NCBI GenBank assembly: GCA_039105265.1
Contig: JAPFFF010000017.1
Span: 62,001 to 126,000 of the forward strand
DNA from: Tritrichomonas musculus
Lineage: Eukaryota > Parabasalia > Tritrichomonadida > Tritrichomonadidae
DNA: 64,000 nt
Direction of reading: 5' to 3'
Positions 10,560-21,402 of this stretch are shown here, piece by piece. The translations under genes and the position numbers were made by a program. The notes under the pieces are model-generated. The model was not told the DNA's origin. It was given only the letters and a program-made list of their open reading frames with translations, and made no database searches. Within the stretch, counting starts at the first letter, position 1. Every line of letters starts with the position of its first letter.

Positions 10560-11762
10560 TTATTTTTTGTTCATCATCTTTAAATTTTGTTGAATGAGCT
10601 GAATTTGTGTTAGATTTTGAGATGGTCTTCTATTGGTTGGTTCTCTTGTTGGGTTGCTTGAAGTTCTTTGTAATTTAACTTGATTTTGAAGCATATGAAT
10701 TTGGCTGATTGGAACATTTTGAGAAATTGGAATATTTTGAATATTCTGATTTGTCTTTAAAAATATTGGAATTACATTATCTGTATTTTCTTTATTTTCG
10801 CTCTCAATAACTTTATTTGCATTGTCATTAATAACATTTTGAGGCTGGTGTTCATTATTTTGCAATGGTTCATTTATTTGAGCTGCGAAATTTGGTTGTT
10901 GTTCTTGAATTGACTGTGGTGGTGGTTGTATATGTTGTTGAGGATGTGGATGCGATTGAGGATGCGACTGATGCCTTTGTAGTTGATGTGGTTTTTGTAT
11001 CTGTGGTTGGCTTTGCTGTAGAGATATTTGATGATTATCTGTTATTAGAGGTAAAACAGATGAAGGGGGAGCAATTGTGAAATTTTCTTGATCAATATGG
11101 GACTCATAATATTTCAATAATTGTTTTGGATACTGCTTTCGCATTTCTTTCCATGGAATATATTCTTCATTTGTAGAATCGTTAAAATTGACAGCATATA
11201 TATACTTATATTCATCTGATGGTATCATGCCGATTATTTCTTTAATTGATCGATTTCCAGTTTTTTTTGTTGAGCCAGGTTGTTTATCTTCGCCATTATT
11301 TGCATTATTTATGTTGGATTCTTTCATCTGTTTTTTACGTTCCCAATATTCTTCTATTAATTGTGGACAATTTAATTCAGAAACGTTAATCCATCTTCCA
11401 ACATCATTTTTATCGTTTTGAAAAACAACAAGCATTTGTTCAACATTTTTCTTTTTGCGATCCTTTTTAATATATTTAACTTCACGAGAAACAGTCCATG
11501 ACGGAGTTGATTTGCGGCGTTGAATAAGTCTAGATTCTTTTTCTTGATTTCCAGAGGATGAAGGAGGTGGTGATGAAGATCGACCAGATGAAATACTTCT
11601 TTGTGGGTTGGCAAATCTTGCTGAATTATTCAAATATAAAAGCGCGGGATTATTATTATTCTCCTGAAGCGAATTTTGGCCTTCTTGATTTATATTCTTT
11701 TGACTTGTGTTTGATGAAATATTTGTATTTGAGCCAATATCCAGGTTGTTATCTTGATTCAT
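10560..11762 (-). CDS. Protein with two chromodomain-like modules and a Gln/Asn-rich tail
   Basis: A 400-residue protein. Residues about 91-145 resemble a chromodomain: a basic strand (REVKYIKKDRKKKN), then GRWINVSELNCPQLIEEYWE, close to the W-x-P-x-x-x-L-x-C-P-x-L-I-x-x-Y ending of classical chromodomains. Residues about 172-225 repeat the pattern more weakly (YIYAVNFNDS, then EYIPWKEM and PKQLLKYYESH). The N-terminus is Ser/Asn-rich; residues 230-400 are rich in Gln, Asn and Pro. A role in reading methylated histones or in chromatin silencing is inferred from the fold. The aromatic cage is incomplete, so methyl-lysine binding is uncertain. A TCATTTAT motif lies about 17 nt before the ATG. 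Confidence 0.6.
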   Translation of the reverse strand: MNQDNNLDIGSNTNISSNTSQKNINQEGQNSLQENNNNPALLYLNNSARFANPQRSISSGRSSSPPPSSSGNQEKESRLIQRRKSTPSWTVSREVKYIKKDRKKKNVEQMLVVFQNDKNDVGRWINVSELNCPQLIEEYWERKKQMKESNINNANNGEDKQPGSTKKTGNRSIKEIIGMIPSDEYKYIYAVNFNDSTNEEYIPWKEMRKQYPKQLLKYYESHIDQENFTIAPPSSVLPLITDNHQISLQQSQPQIQKPHQLQRHQSHPQSHPHPQQHIQPPPQSIQEQQPNFAAQINEPLQNNEHQPQNVINDNANKVIESENKENTDNVIPIFLKTNQNIQNIPISQNVPISQIHMLQNQVKLQRTSSNPTREPTNRRPSQNLTQIQLIQQNLKMMNKK

Positions 11763-12088
11763 TAACTACAAAAATATAAATGAAAAGATTGAATTGATAT
11801 TTGGTTGTTTAGATTGTAATATCAAAATCATTATTTCTGCAAATAATTACTTAATGTTTTATATATCATTTTGGATTTAAATATAGAGAATGTGGAAAGA
11901 TAAACTGAGTTGGTATATGTATAAAAAAAAAATATCATTTTTGACATGTCTATCTTACTTTAGAAATATCTTCCTTAATAAGGAATAAAATGTATTTATT
12001 TTTATCAAAATTTATAATAATAAATAATAAAACGAAAGAGGAAAAAAAAAAAAAAAATCATTTGAATAATAAATAATAATTGAATTCA
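11763..12088. other. Intergenic with initiator-like motif
   Basis: Short AT-rich spacer between two minus-strand genes. A minus-strand TCATTTATA at about 11775-11783 precedes the chromodomain-like gene and may be its initiator. Confidence 0.4.
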
Positions 12089-15000
12089 TTATTCATTATT
12101 TGCTGCTAATGATTTGTTTTGATTAATCCATCTGCTACAGCCTCTTAATAATTGTTCCTGATCTTTATTCTTTTGATCATTAAATGATGCATTAACTTCT
12201 TCGCTCAAGCCTTCTTGAATGGCCACCATTGCAGCTGTCTCATTAAAACCAAAGTTTGAAAGCATTTGATAAACATTTCTGCTATCGTCAATTCCAGAAA
12301 CAAGTAAATTCAAAAATGGCTTGTTTGCTTCATTCTTAGAGAGATCAGAAGAAATTGATTCAATTAATTTATTTGCTGAATCTATATCAAGTCTTGGAAC
12401 AACATTAAACATAAATTTTCCAACTTTTGACATATCGCTTTCATTACCCATTAAAACTTTAACAGTTTTACTAAGAATTTGATTCATATCAATTCTAAAT
12501 ATTCTTATCATTGTGAAAGCTTTTTCATATTCAGCTTCATAGAAAAGTTTCATTATTAATCCCGTTTTATTTGTTTTATTGGCAAACAAATTAACTTTTT
12601 TAATGTCAAGTTCGAGTTGGAATTCAATCAATGTTTGCTCATCTTTTAATAATTTCGTGTTTCCGGTATTTAAAATACCAACTGGTAACAAGTAGCCAGA
12701 ATCAACATATGGTGTTAATGCAAGAGCTTTCAATATAACGTTTCTTAAAGTTGCAATGAATTCATTGAGTTTTTTCTTTAAGTCATTGTGTTTTTCCTGG
12801 AATTCTTTAAACGATGATCGTGGGAATATAAATACTTTTTTCGCATCTTCATGATCTTCAACCCAACAACATAATTTGAAAATCATATGTATAAGTCCTT
12901 TGGCGTTTGCAAATTTTAATAATGTATGTAGGTGTTGATTTGGTAATAATTCAAATAATTTGTTCAAATTAACATTTCCAACATATTCGCTGATAGTCTT
13001 TTTCATATGAGCCATATTCATAAATTTAATTGGTTCTGATGGCTTAGTAGATTCTGTGGTTTCATCTGAATATGTAGTTTTGATGGTTGAGAAATTATCA
13101 TTTGCTAGTGTTTGGAGTGAAATTCCGCTTCCACTATTGCCAAGACCAATCTTGAGAATTTTTGTGTTCGATCTGTCTTGCATCTCATAATATGTGAAAT
13201 CTGGTCTGTAATTAACTTTGATATCCCTCTTTTGAAGAGGAATTTGATAAACTGTCAAATAATTTGATTCAGATTGGGTTGATTCTATCATGTACATTGT
13301 TGGTTGGTCTGATGTTGATGATAAACTCTTTGACATTTCATTAAGGTCATCACGAATATTAAATGTCAATTTAGGACTGGTGAAGATCTTTTTCCTAGAT
13401 GAATATAATGAGCCAATTTGTGTATTAGGGCTTTTTCCTGCAGGACCAGGGCCACTATTGGAATTACTATTAGAGTTATTATTTGGTACAAAGCCAAAAA
13501 TAGTGTAGCTGTTTTCAACCATCGTTTTAACTAATGGTGACATCTCAACACCTATTTCTTTGAATATTGGTATAAGAGAAAGAGTATCAGTCATTACAGC
13601 AATATCGTAGAGTTTGTGGAGGGAAGTTCCAACATATCGGATTCTTCTACGATAGCAAATATAAACATGTGCTAATTCGTTCAATATCTTGAACAATGGG
13701 ATATTGTTCGCGTTGAAATCTGAATTTGCAAATGATGGTGATAAATGAATTGACCCGATCTTTGCAAGGAAATGTAGAAGTCGAACTTCGTCAGCTTCAT
13801 TTCCAACCTTTTGTTCACTTAAAATGCTTGTTACTAATTCACTAGGATCTTTAACGTACGACAATAATTTGACAGAATTTGGCATCGTATTCTTGATGTG
13901 AATAGAAAGGTCAATATCTGGGCATAAATCAGCTAATCGTTTTCCACATTCAAATGAAAGGTTCAGTCCAATGTCAACAATCATTTGTCCAAGAATATCA
14001 ATAGTAATTGATGAAACCCCATTGGTGACATATTTTGAAATCCAATCGTTCTCTTTTTCGCGAGTCTTAAATAATTTAAAGTTTCTAACGCTAATAATGA
14101 TCAAGCAAAAATAACGAAGGCTTCCAATTAGATCTCTTTCGACAAGGTGCGACTTCAAATGATAACTGCATAATCTGAAATAGTCTTGAGGACGCTCAAG
14201 AATATCGTCAAAGTTATTTATTAAACGAGTTAAATAATCATATGAAAATTGTACTCGGGTGATTTCTGATGCACCTTCGAGATTCTTTTGTTGTTTCGGA
14301 TTTAAGAGACTCAAGAACTCGAGAAGAGGAATAAGTGCGGAATCTTCTGGTTCAAGAAGAGCAATAAAAGTTTCGATGAAATTAATACACCAAACTTGTG
14401 GGAAGAATTGAATAATTTCAATAATATCTACTGAATATCTGGAAATTGCTTTATTGTTATATAAAAGATCTTCCAAAATATTCATTTTTTCTTCCTTATC
14501 TTCAATGTGTTCAAGGCTTCGAAGAATTTGTAAAACTCCTTGAGCATCAGCAGTTAAAGCATTTGGTAAAACTACATTTGCACTTTCTTCTGTTGTAGCT
14601 GTAGTTGTTGCTTCTTTTGCAGGAGTTGTAGATGCTGATGCTGGTGCAGGTGTAGATCCAGGAGTTGTTGAAGCAGCGGGAGTTGTTGCTGCTTGTGGAT
14701 TTGTTTGTTTGACTGCTTGATTTTGTTGTTTAGTTGGTTTAGCTGCAGGAGCATTTCCTTCTTCTTGATTGGCAGCTGGAGCAATTAGAGTATCCTGATC
14801 TTTAGGTGCTAATGAAGCTTTTGTTGATACTTTGCAAACTTCAAAGTATCTTTTAACGCGATTGAAGTTTTCATTTTTAATGAATGATGCTAATTTAGCG
14901 GGATCAACTGAATTCTGAGCAAATGGAATAAATATCAAAGGATCTTCACCAACAGCTTTTTCGAAAAAGGATGGTGAGCAAAGATCTGGACGGTTCTTTT

Positions 15001-17383
15001 TGAGAATATATTGAATTGGTTCAATTCCTGTTCCTTCCATTCTTTCTTTAAGAGAAGCTAGCGATTCAATTGTATTAAATAAAACTTGTATCTGTCCTTG
15101 TGGTCTAACGTTATGGAATTTATAAAAAGATTGAGATTTAATATTACATAGGGCATAAACAAATCGGGCAAAACGATCGAGATTTGAATTTTGCATATGG
15201 CACGAAATAATGTTTGATAATCTCTTCTTATAATCGAAAATTGAGCGCGAGTCGGTAAGGCGTAATGCTGCTACTGGTGGATATTTGCGACAATTAAGTT
15301 GAATATGATTAATGAAAGTGGTATAGCACTCATCTAAAAATGGAATGTATTCCTCAGATTCAAGTTTCTTTGAAAGTAATGGCAATTTTTTATGTGATGA
15401 TGCAAAATCGAGTATTAATAGAGGATGAATTTCTTTTGGAAATTCTGCTAACACTTGAGAAACAGCATTTTCCATTTTTTCATTGAGTGTCTGTCCAGGT
15501 ATGACTCTACCATATAATGGAATTGTTTTGATTTGATTAACGCCATCAATTGCAAGAAGGTTCATAACAGTTAATGAAAAACGTTTGGAGCAAGCATATC
15601 TTGGTGGATTTCCAAATATTTCAGTTATCTTCACAATCCTATCAAGTGATTTAAGTGATTTCAGGTAATAAATATCTTCAGTCATTAATGCATCATTAAT
15701 TGTGGGAGATTCATATAGAACTATAGCTGAACGTAATTTCCTTTCTGCAGATTCAAGGTATGGAATTAAATCTTCAGGTGGATGGCCATTCTTTAGCATG
15801 AAGGTGATAAGTCCTAGTGCTGACTCAATATCATAATAAAAGTCAAAGTTCTTTTTTGTCTTCCCTATAATGTCAACAATATCTTTATCATTTTGTTCAA
15901 GTTCTGGCGGAGGTTTTGTTTTTTCTTCTTCATTAGCCATGTTGTTGGGTACTTTCCCAGGTTTTAGCATAAAAAGAAGAGAAAATAAGTCGTAGTTAAG
16001 GTATGGTGGATACATAATTGGACGGTGTTCAGCTAGCATAGTTTGAAGAGCCACAAATGCTTGAATAAAGTCGAAATCAATTTCCCAACATTTGGACGAA
16101 TAAGTAAAGAAAATGGAATTACGTGGTAATTCAAATAAAATTTCTGGATTAAATCTTTCTCCTTTATAAACTTGTTCTAAAAGAACTGGAACTGACATTT
16201 CTTCTAGCTTTGTCCAATCTTCCCCAAGGTTAAGTAGCTCAAGAAGCGTAATTTGATTTGTTAATCGAGTAATATATTCGTTGGGTTGTGCATTTTTAAG
16301 TTTTTTGGCTAGCTCTGCAAGTGGTGTAGTAGCTGTTTGGATTAAAAATGAAATTGTTGCGCCTGAGGGAAATAGTTCAATTGCTTTATTTAGATCTTTA
16401 TCAATAAAATGTGAAAAGCCACGAATTGAACTATTAATCAAGACAACACATTCATCATTAAATACGTTTTTTTCATAGTCGCCTGCTAAAATTTCGGCTG
16501 CTCTTAACTGGTTATTGCAATTGCATAATAATCCTTCAAAAAGCATGCTCATGTCGTGAAAATTGTGGCATCTTTTTTCATAAACAAGTGTATAATCGAT
16601 TTGAATTTGGGTTAATGGGAAAAATGAAATTAATCGGCTGCCTATTGGTATTGGCACTTTTCTGTTGAATAAACAGGCGATAATAAAATCATTAGCGAAT
16701 TTTGGTGTCATTTGGGAGCATACTTTGAAAAAATCATAAGGATAAGCTTGGTAAACTTTGGATAAATCGTCAGATGGCATTTGCGCATACGCATATAATG
16801 TATTAACATTCTGAAACTCGGGTAATATAGTTGAATAATCAATTGGAACTTCTGGTCGATGTGATGTTCCATTTAATCGATTTAAAAAACATTCTACGCA
16901 CCATTTAAAAATTTTTTTGAAATTTCGCCTCTTCTGTTCTTCTTCTTCTTCTGGAGTGAGAACAGGTATTGGTGGAAGTTCAAATAAATTTGGATCTTGA
17001 TTAACATCGTCGTCATCTCCTTTTTTAGATTGTTTATTCTTCTCTCTTTTTTTCTTCTCTTTTTTCTCTTTCTTTTCCTTTTCCTTTTTCTCTTTCTTTT
17101 CCTTTTCCTTTTTTTCTTTTTCTTTCTTTTTCTTCTCTTTCTTATCTATTTTTTCTTTTTCACCTTTTTTCTCATTTTTGTCTTCTTCCTGATCTTGATT
17201 TTCTTGTGGTTTAATTAAACATTCTAAAAGCTGTTTGGTTTTAATATCGTCTGATAAAAATGATAGAGCAAAATCGCATTGCATAAGTAATAAATGACGA
17301 AGAAATTCAGCCTGACGTTCATTTTGAAGAGGTAAAAAAAGAGGAGGAATTTTGGGTTTTCGTTTATATTTAATCAATTTCAT
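12089..17383 (-). CDS. 1764-residue predicted helical protein, function not recognised
   Basis: One uninterrupted frame. After about 65 residues that look helical (AEFLRHLLLMQCDFALSFL) there is a highly charged KEKEKKEK-type block at about 70-130. Then come long stretches of short amphipathic helices suggesting an alpha-solenoid. A Thr/Ala/Pro/Gln-rich linker lies near 865-945 and a Ser/Asn run near 1290-1310. The C-terminal 350 residues are again helical (for example LLKFANAKGLIHMIFKL and MKLFYEAEYEKAFTMIRIF). The overall pattern recalls large scaffold or trafficking proteins such as spastizin/spatacsin, but I see no diagnostic motif and do not assign it. No signal peptide or membrane span seen. 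Confidence 0.8.
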   Translation of the reverse strand: MKLIKYKRKPKIPPLFLPLQNERQAEFLRHLLLMQCDFALSFLSDDIKTKQLLECLIKPQENQDQEEDKNEKKGEKEKIDKKEKKKKEKEKKEKEKKEKKEKEKKEKKEKKKREKNKQSKKGDDDDVNQDPNLFELPPIPVLTPEEEEEQKRRNFKKIFKWCVECFLNRLNGTSHRPEVPIDYSTILPEFQNVNTLYAYAQMPSDDLSKVYQAYPYDFFKVCSQMTPKFANDFIIACLFNRKVPIPIGSRLISFFPLTQIQIDYTLVYEKRCHNFHDMSMLFEGLLCNCNNQLRAAEILAGDYEKNVFNDECVVLINSSIRGFSHFIDKDLNKAIELFPSGATISFLIQTATTPLAELAKKLKNAQPNEYITRLTNQITLLELLNLGEDWTKLEEMSVPVLLEQVYKGERFNPEILFELPRNSIFFTYSSKCWEIDFDFIQAFVALQTMLAEHRPIMYPPYLNYDLFSLLFMLKPGKVPNNMANEEEKTKPPPELEQNDKDIVDIIGKTKKNFDFYYDIESALGLITFMLKNGHPPEDLIPYLESAERKLRSAIVLYESPTINDALMTEDIYYLKSLKSLDRIVKITEIFGNPPRYACSKRFSLTVMNLLAIDGVNQIKTIPLYGRVIPGQTLNEKMENAVSQVLAEFPKEIHPLLILDFASSHKKLPLLSKKLESEEYIPFLDECYTTFINHIQLNCRKYPPVAALRLTDSRSIFDYKKRLSNIISCHMQNSNLDRFARFVYALCNIKSQSFYKFHNVRPQGQIQVLFNTIESLASLKERMEGTGIEPIQYILKKNRPDLCSPSFFEKAVGEDPLIFIPFAQNSVDPAKLASFIKNENFNRVKRYFEVCKVSTKASLAPKDQDTLIAPAANQEEGNAPAAKPTKQQNQAVKQTNPQAATTPAASTTPGSTPAPASASTTPAKEATTTATTEESANVVLPNALTADAQGVLQILRSLEHIEDKEEKMNILEDLLYNNKAISRYSVDIIEIIQFFPQVWCINFIETFIALLEPEDSALIPLLEFLSLLNPKQQKNLEGASEITRVQFSYDYLTRLINNFDDILERPQDYFRLCSYHLKSHLVERDLIGSLRYFCLIIISVRNFKLFKTREKENDWISKYVTNGVSSITIDILGQMIVDIGLNLSFECGKRLADLCPDIDLSIHIKNTMPNSVKLLSYVKDPSELVTSILSEQKVGNEADEVRLLHFLAKIGSIHLSPSFANSDFNANNIPLFKILNELAHVYICYRRRIRYVGTSLHKLYDIAVMTDTLSLIPIFKEIGVEMSPLVKTMVENSYTIFGFVPNNNSNSNSNSGPGPAGKSPNTQIGSLYSSRKKIFTSPKLTFNIRDDLNEMSKSLSSTSDQPTMYMIESTQSESNYLTVYQIPLQKRDIKVNYRPDFTYYEMQDRSNTKILKIGLGNSGSGISLQTLANDNFSTIKTTYSDETTESTKPSEPIKFMNMAHMKKTISEYVGNVNLNKLFELLPNQHLHTLLKFANAKGLIHMIFKLCCWVEDHEDAKKVFIFPRSSFKEFQEKHNDLKKKLNEFIATLRNVILKALALTPYVDSGYLLPVGILNTGNTKLLKDEQTLIEFQLELDIKKVNLFANKTNKTGLIMKLFYEAEYEKAFTMIRIFRIDMNQILSKTVKVLMGNESDMSKVGKFMFNVVPRLDIDSANKLIESISSDLSKNEANKPFLNLLVSGIDDSRNVYQMLSNFGFNETAAMVAIQEGLSEEVNASFNDQKNKDQEQLLRGCSRWINQNKSLAANNE

Positions 17384-17802
17384 TTTTTCGAATTTATATA
17401 TTTTCTTATAACAATTGAAATTGTGTAAAGTATTGAAATTTAATTTTCAAATTAATTTATAAAAATATCATTGATTCTTCAATTAAAAAATATGTATTAC
17501 TATTAATTAGATGTATTTTTATTTATAAATTATTGTGCATAAATTTAAATATTCAAATCTTAGTATAAATTGTTTTTTTATATATGAATATCTACTGAAT
17601 TATTTTTTTATGAAATAAAACAATAGCTATCAAATTTTATATTTGCAAACAAATTTTGTAAAAACCTAAGAAAATTGAGATGAAATAAATATTCACATAT
17701 ATTATGTTTAACTTTGTATAAAAGAAAAATTGTTTAAAACTAGTAATGTTTAAAATACACATTTCACGTTGAAAAATTCGACTTTTTCTGTGCATAAATA
17801 GA
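17384..17802. other. Intergenic, no gene seen
   Basis: AT-rich upstream flank of the 1764-residue protein gene. Confidence 0.5.
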
Positions 17803-18410
17803 TAAAGTCGAATTCAAAAAGCTTGTGACAAACTTTTTAAATATATACTGAAAAGTATTCAATATTGTCCCAGCATGAATGATTTTATTTGTGAGATATA
17901 TTGAAAAAAATTGAATTGCTAAAGGGAAAAAGGGGAAAATAATAAAAAAACAAAGAAAAAAAGAATCATTTTCATATAAAAACATATATTTTTGCATATG
18001 GTTAATGTTGTATCTATCATTAATCCATATTTTGTAAGGAAAAAATCCTCAAAAAAATACAATTTACCTAATCTTTGGTGAAAATTATCATAGATTTTTG
18101 CACAAATTCACTAGAAAACGCATTGTAAAGCCTGTAATGATATTAAAATAGAATTTCTTTTGTAAACACTTGCTCAAATACTATTTTTTGATCATAAATT
18201 TACATAATAGTTGATGATCATCGATTTTTAAGTATTGCGCTGTAAATTGAAAGTTCAGTAATATATGTTTTGGCTCGTATTGGAAACATTTTTTCATTAT
18301 TGATTGGGATTTTAGTGAATATATCTCAATAAATAAAGAAAAGAAGATTGTTTTCACTTTTATCAGAATTTAATTGAGAAGTTGCCCCAAGCTTTTTGAA
18401 TTCGACTTTA
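17803..18410. mobile_element. MITE, TIR family AAGTCGAATTCAAAAAGCTTG
   Basis: 608 bp bounded by TA on each side. The inverted ends start AAGTCGAATTCAAAAAGCTT and match over about 22 bp. No coding capacity. A shorter relative with AAGTCGGATTCAAAAxGCTTGGGACAA ends lies at 56729-56886, so this is a family present at least twice in the window. The TA flanks suggest mobilisation by a Tc1/mariner-type transposase. Confidence 0.8.
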
Positions 18411-18654
18411 TAAACTGAGTTCAAAAAACTTTACCTCCATTTCAAATTCTAAATCATTTTATCTTTTTTATCAAACAATTTAATTGCATCATTCTTCATT
18501 AATAATATATTAGATAATTATCATAATATTAATTAAATTTTAAAAAATTAATTCATATTTAAAATATAAAGATATGATTATTTTAAATTGAGAGGGAGGT
18601 AATGTTTTTTGAACAAGGTTTAGAATAATTATTCTATTAGGGATTCATTTTGAA

Positions 18655-18750
18655 AAATCTATCAAATGGTCCACTTTTTGAACTCTTCCATTCAAAAACT
18701 CTACAAAAATTCATCTTGGTCGGATACTCTCAAAAAGTGAAAAAATGAAT
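18655..18750 (+). repeat. Solo TIR of the GGTCGGATACTCTCAAAAAG family
   Basis: About 95 bp closely related to both ends of the TIR element at 28631-29282: GGTCCACTTTTTGAAC, then a degenerate middle, then TTGGTCGGATACTCTCAAAA. No opposing copy was found nearby, so it is a lone or truncated end, just beside the tyrosine recombinase remnant. Confidence 0.65.
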
Positions 18751-18821
18751 TAAAACAGAGAAAAAATAAGATTAAAAGTAGTTTTTTACTTATTTGTAAG
18801 CTTATTTACTTATTTGAAAGC

Positions 18822-19353
18822 TTGCTCTTTCTTGATCTCTATCGACATAAAGTAAATAAGCTTCACTTTGCCATCTCCCGTAATTTTTTATCACTACTGG
18901 ATCGATATGATGTTGAGATGCCAAAGTGGCACCTCCTCTTCGGAAAGAGTGCCACGAGTACTTTGTTTTATCTAAGCCTAATTGTACTAAAGCTTCGTTC
19001 AGCTTTTTCTTAGATGATCTTCTCTGATATCTACGATGGAATCTTCGTCGTTTAAATTTGCAAGAAAACAGATGTATTTTAACGGATGATATAAACTTTG
19101 TTTTTTAATTTTCGCGTGTAAAAAATAAATCATTCAATATTTGAAATAAATTCTTAGAAACCATAAGTTTACACGCCAAAATTATAAAACAAAGTTTATA
19201 AATGTAAGTTGTAATTCTTTTACCTTCTTGATCGGTTTTTGAGAATCTAATTGGTAAATTTAGCTTGTTTGTTTGAGAATCATATACAATATCTTTTTTC
19301 TTCAGATTTAGCAATTCTGAAACTCTAAAAAAACCAAAAAATGACAATGTCAT
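18822..19353 (-). pseudogene. Tyrosine recombinase remnant (Crypton- or DIRS-like), broken
   Basis: Remnant of the catalytic domain of a tyrosine recombinase. One part has the first catalytic Arg context (FFGFFRVSELLNLKKKDI). Another part has the second catalytic block, HSFRRGGAT followed by GRWQSEAYLLYVD, with the H-x-x-R, W and tyrosine positions. The N-terminal domain is not visible. The copy is broken in at least one place, where a 111-bp MITE has inserted. The family could be Crypton-like or from a DIRS-type element; no reverse transcriptase or split repeats were seen to decide. The conserved motifs suggest moderate age. Confidence 0.75.
19090..19200. mobile_element. Small MITE inserted in the tyrosine recombinase remnant
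   Basis: 111 bp made almost wholly of inverted repeats: it begins TATAAACTTTGTTTTTTAAT and ends in the complement (AAAACAAAGTTTATA), with TTTCGCGTGTAAA/TTTACACGCCAAA inward. TA flanks both ends. One arm end is also present alone near 7050. Confidence 0.7.
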
Positions 19354-19472
19354 ATAAACATCATTTTAACATTTTCAATAATTTTCATATCATTCAATTC
19401 AAAAAAACGTATAAAATATTCTTGCTTGAATCATTTTCATAGTTATATATTTACCCGACTTTATTAAGTATA

Positions 19473-21008
19473 TCATTGATATATGCCTTTACAGAAACTA
19501 TAGGTCGTTTCCCAGTTTGCAATTATGAATTCTCTTAATGATATTGCTTTTTTAAAAATACTTGTTAGCTCTTTCAAAGTCTTTTTGAATTCAAATTCTG
19601 TACAGCACTCTATTAACTGTTTCATATGATAACTATAAAGATTTGGCCATAAATTTTTCAAAATGTGTCTAAGACACTTTAAGTGGATCATTTCATGAGC
19701 TGTAATTGTAGAACTCAACGCTGTTCCTTGATCTGTTTCTATAACTTTCTTATCGAAGCTTATTCCGCATTTACTATTCAAATTATCAAATAGTAGATTA
19801 AAGCTTTTGGACTCCCCAGTCCTTGTGAAAGAGTATCCCAATGCCATACCAGTATTGAATATTGATGCCATAATAATTGATGTATCAAAATATGACATTA
19901 TGAGAAATGTTGTATCAAGAAGATAACCATTAATCTGGTTATCTTCCACTAATGATTTCGCATAAGGTAGTATATACATTCCTGAAATAATGTACCAGTT
20001 TTCGCTTTTATAAGATATTTTTGGATATTTTCTACGTTTTTCTCCTGTAGGAATGATATTAAATAGTAAATATCCAGCTATTTTTTCTTTTAATGCTTCA
20101 ATACTTGAAACAGTTACAGTATCTTCATCACAAAAAGTTTCATAATATCTTATTATAGTTTCTGTATCATCGTTTTCTTGAATACCATCTCTAATCATTT
20201 TATGAACAAAAGAATTAAATACGTTGGAAAAGTCATATATTGAATTAAATATTAGAGATGAGCATTTCAATAGTTTTAAAGAACTGCTGCTTGGTTCAAT
20301 TATAATAAGAATAAATAAATGCTCAATTTGAGACACATATTTGGTTCTTAGTTTTTTAATTTTTCTCTTAATGGAAAAAAATTGATTATGGCGGCAGAGC
20401 CAACAACTCATAATAAAATCCAATAATACTTTAACCGTAATTTGTTGATCAAATTTTATTGTAACTTTCCATTTTGGATTTTTCTGGTGAACACAACAAA
20501 ACTTATTGTTATCATTTTGTGGGACGCTTTGAAACATGTTCAATTCATTTAGCAGGCAGGGTAGATATGTATAATTCCACTCTTTCCTTTTATTCGGAAA
20601 TCCAGGAAATATCAAAACTTTTTTAATAGCAAATTGTGTATTCAGCCAATCTAGAGGATAAGAATCACTTGAAAACACAAATATTTCGTCATCGACATTA
20701 GTTTAACTCATAGAATATGATATAATTGAACATGTGACTTCGATTTTATTAAAGACTTTTTCAGATGATTCTCCCTGATCAAACTGAGTTGGATCTAAAA
20801 TTGATAAATTATTAAGATGAATCAAGTCTGCATCAATTTTATGGGATTTCTGAATACTACAAGAAGAAATGAGTTTTGATTTGTCAACTAAACTTTGCTG
20901 TAAAGTTTGGCTTTTTGGAATAATAGATGATCTTAGTTGAGGTTGAGGTTATGAATGGTCTCCTTGCATCTGGCCAAAAGGTTTATCCAACTTTATCTGT
21001 GCATTCAT
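19473..21008 (-). pseudogene. MULE transposase pseudogene, C-terminus lost
   Basis: Remains of a second Mutator-like transposase. The best-preserved part (about 19473-20678, 401 codons without an ATG) has the first Asp in GYLLDTTF, the second in ETDQGTAL, and a histidine-rich segment (HEMIHLKCLRHILK). The same frame continues upstream to an ATG at 21008 (MNAQIKLDKPF), crossing two stop codons, a TAA near 20952 and a TAA near 20703. The downstream half, with the catalytic Glu and any zinc finger, is absent after the stop at 19473. It shows no LRR region and is only distantly similar to the intact MULE at 1406-4444. No TIRs were identified around it. Confidence 0.75.
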
Positions 21009-21402
21009 TCTATTGACAAAATAATAAAATTTTAAACTTTTTGATATAATAATAAATTGAGAGAAAAAAAAGCCTAAAAAAGTTGAAATTTATGATCTAC
21101 CAAAAAGTCTCTTTTTTGCAATCAGTATCAAAATTTTGAATGTTTATAATTTATGGTCAAAGTTTAACAAAACTCAGAAATCATTTAATTTTATATTAGT
21201 TACAATCTTTTATTTCAATATTGAATAACATAAGTATTGCTATATTGCATTCAGCAAATGGAGAAGAAAATTTTGAAATCATGAAATAAATTTATCAATT
21301 CCAAAAATAATCAAGAAATATATATTTGATTAAAAATCACATATTTGAATATATAGTTTACTCTAATTAATAACAATCATTTTGAAATAACGATATGATA
21401 AT
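21009..21402. other. Intergenic, no gene seen
   Basis: AT-rich spacer between the MULE pseudogene and the piggyBac-like element. Confidence 0.45.

Noticed and set aside
16997-17218. Phe/Leu-rich plus-strand ORF
   Set aside because: It is the antisense of the KEK-rich block of the 1764-residue gene.
18822-19353. Bacterial or phage integrase from contamination
   Set aside because: Base composition and surrounding trichomonad-type elements match the rest of the window; a eukaryotic tyrosine recombinase element is more likely.
19473-20678. Independent 401-residue gene
   Set aside because: It starts at GTG without an ATG, continues upstream in frame through stops and lacks the C-terminal half of the transposase; it is a pseudogene.
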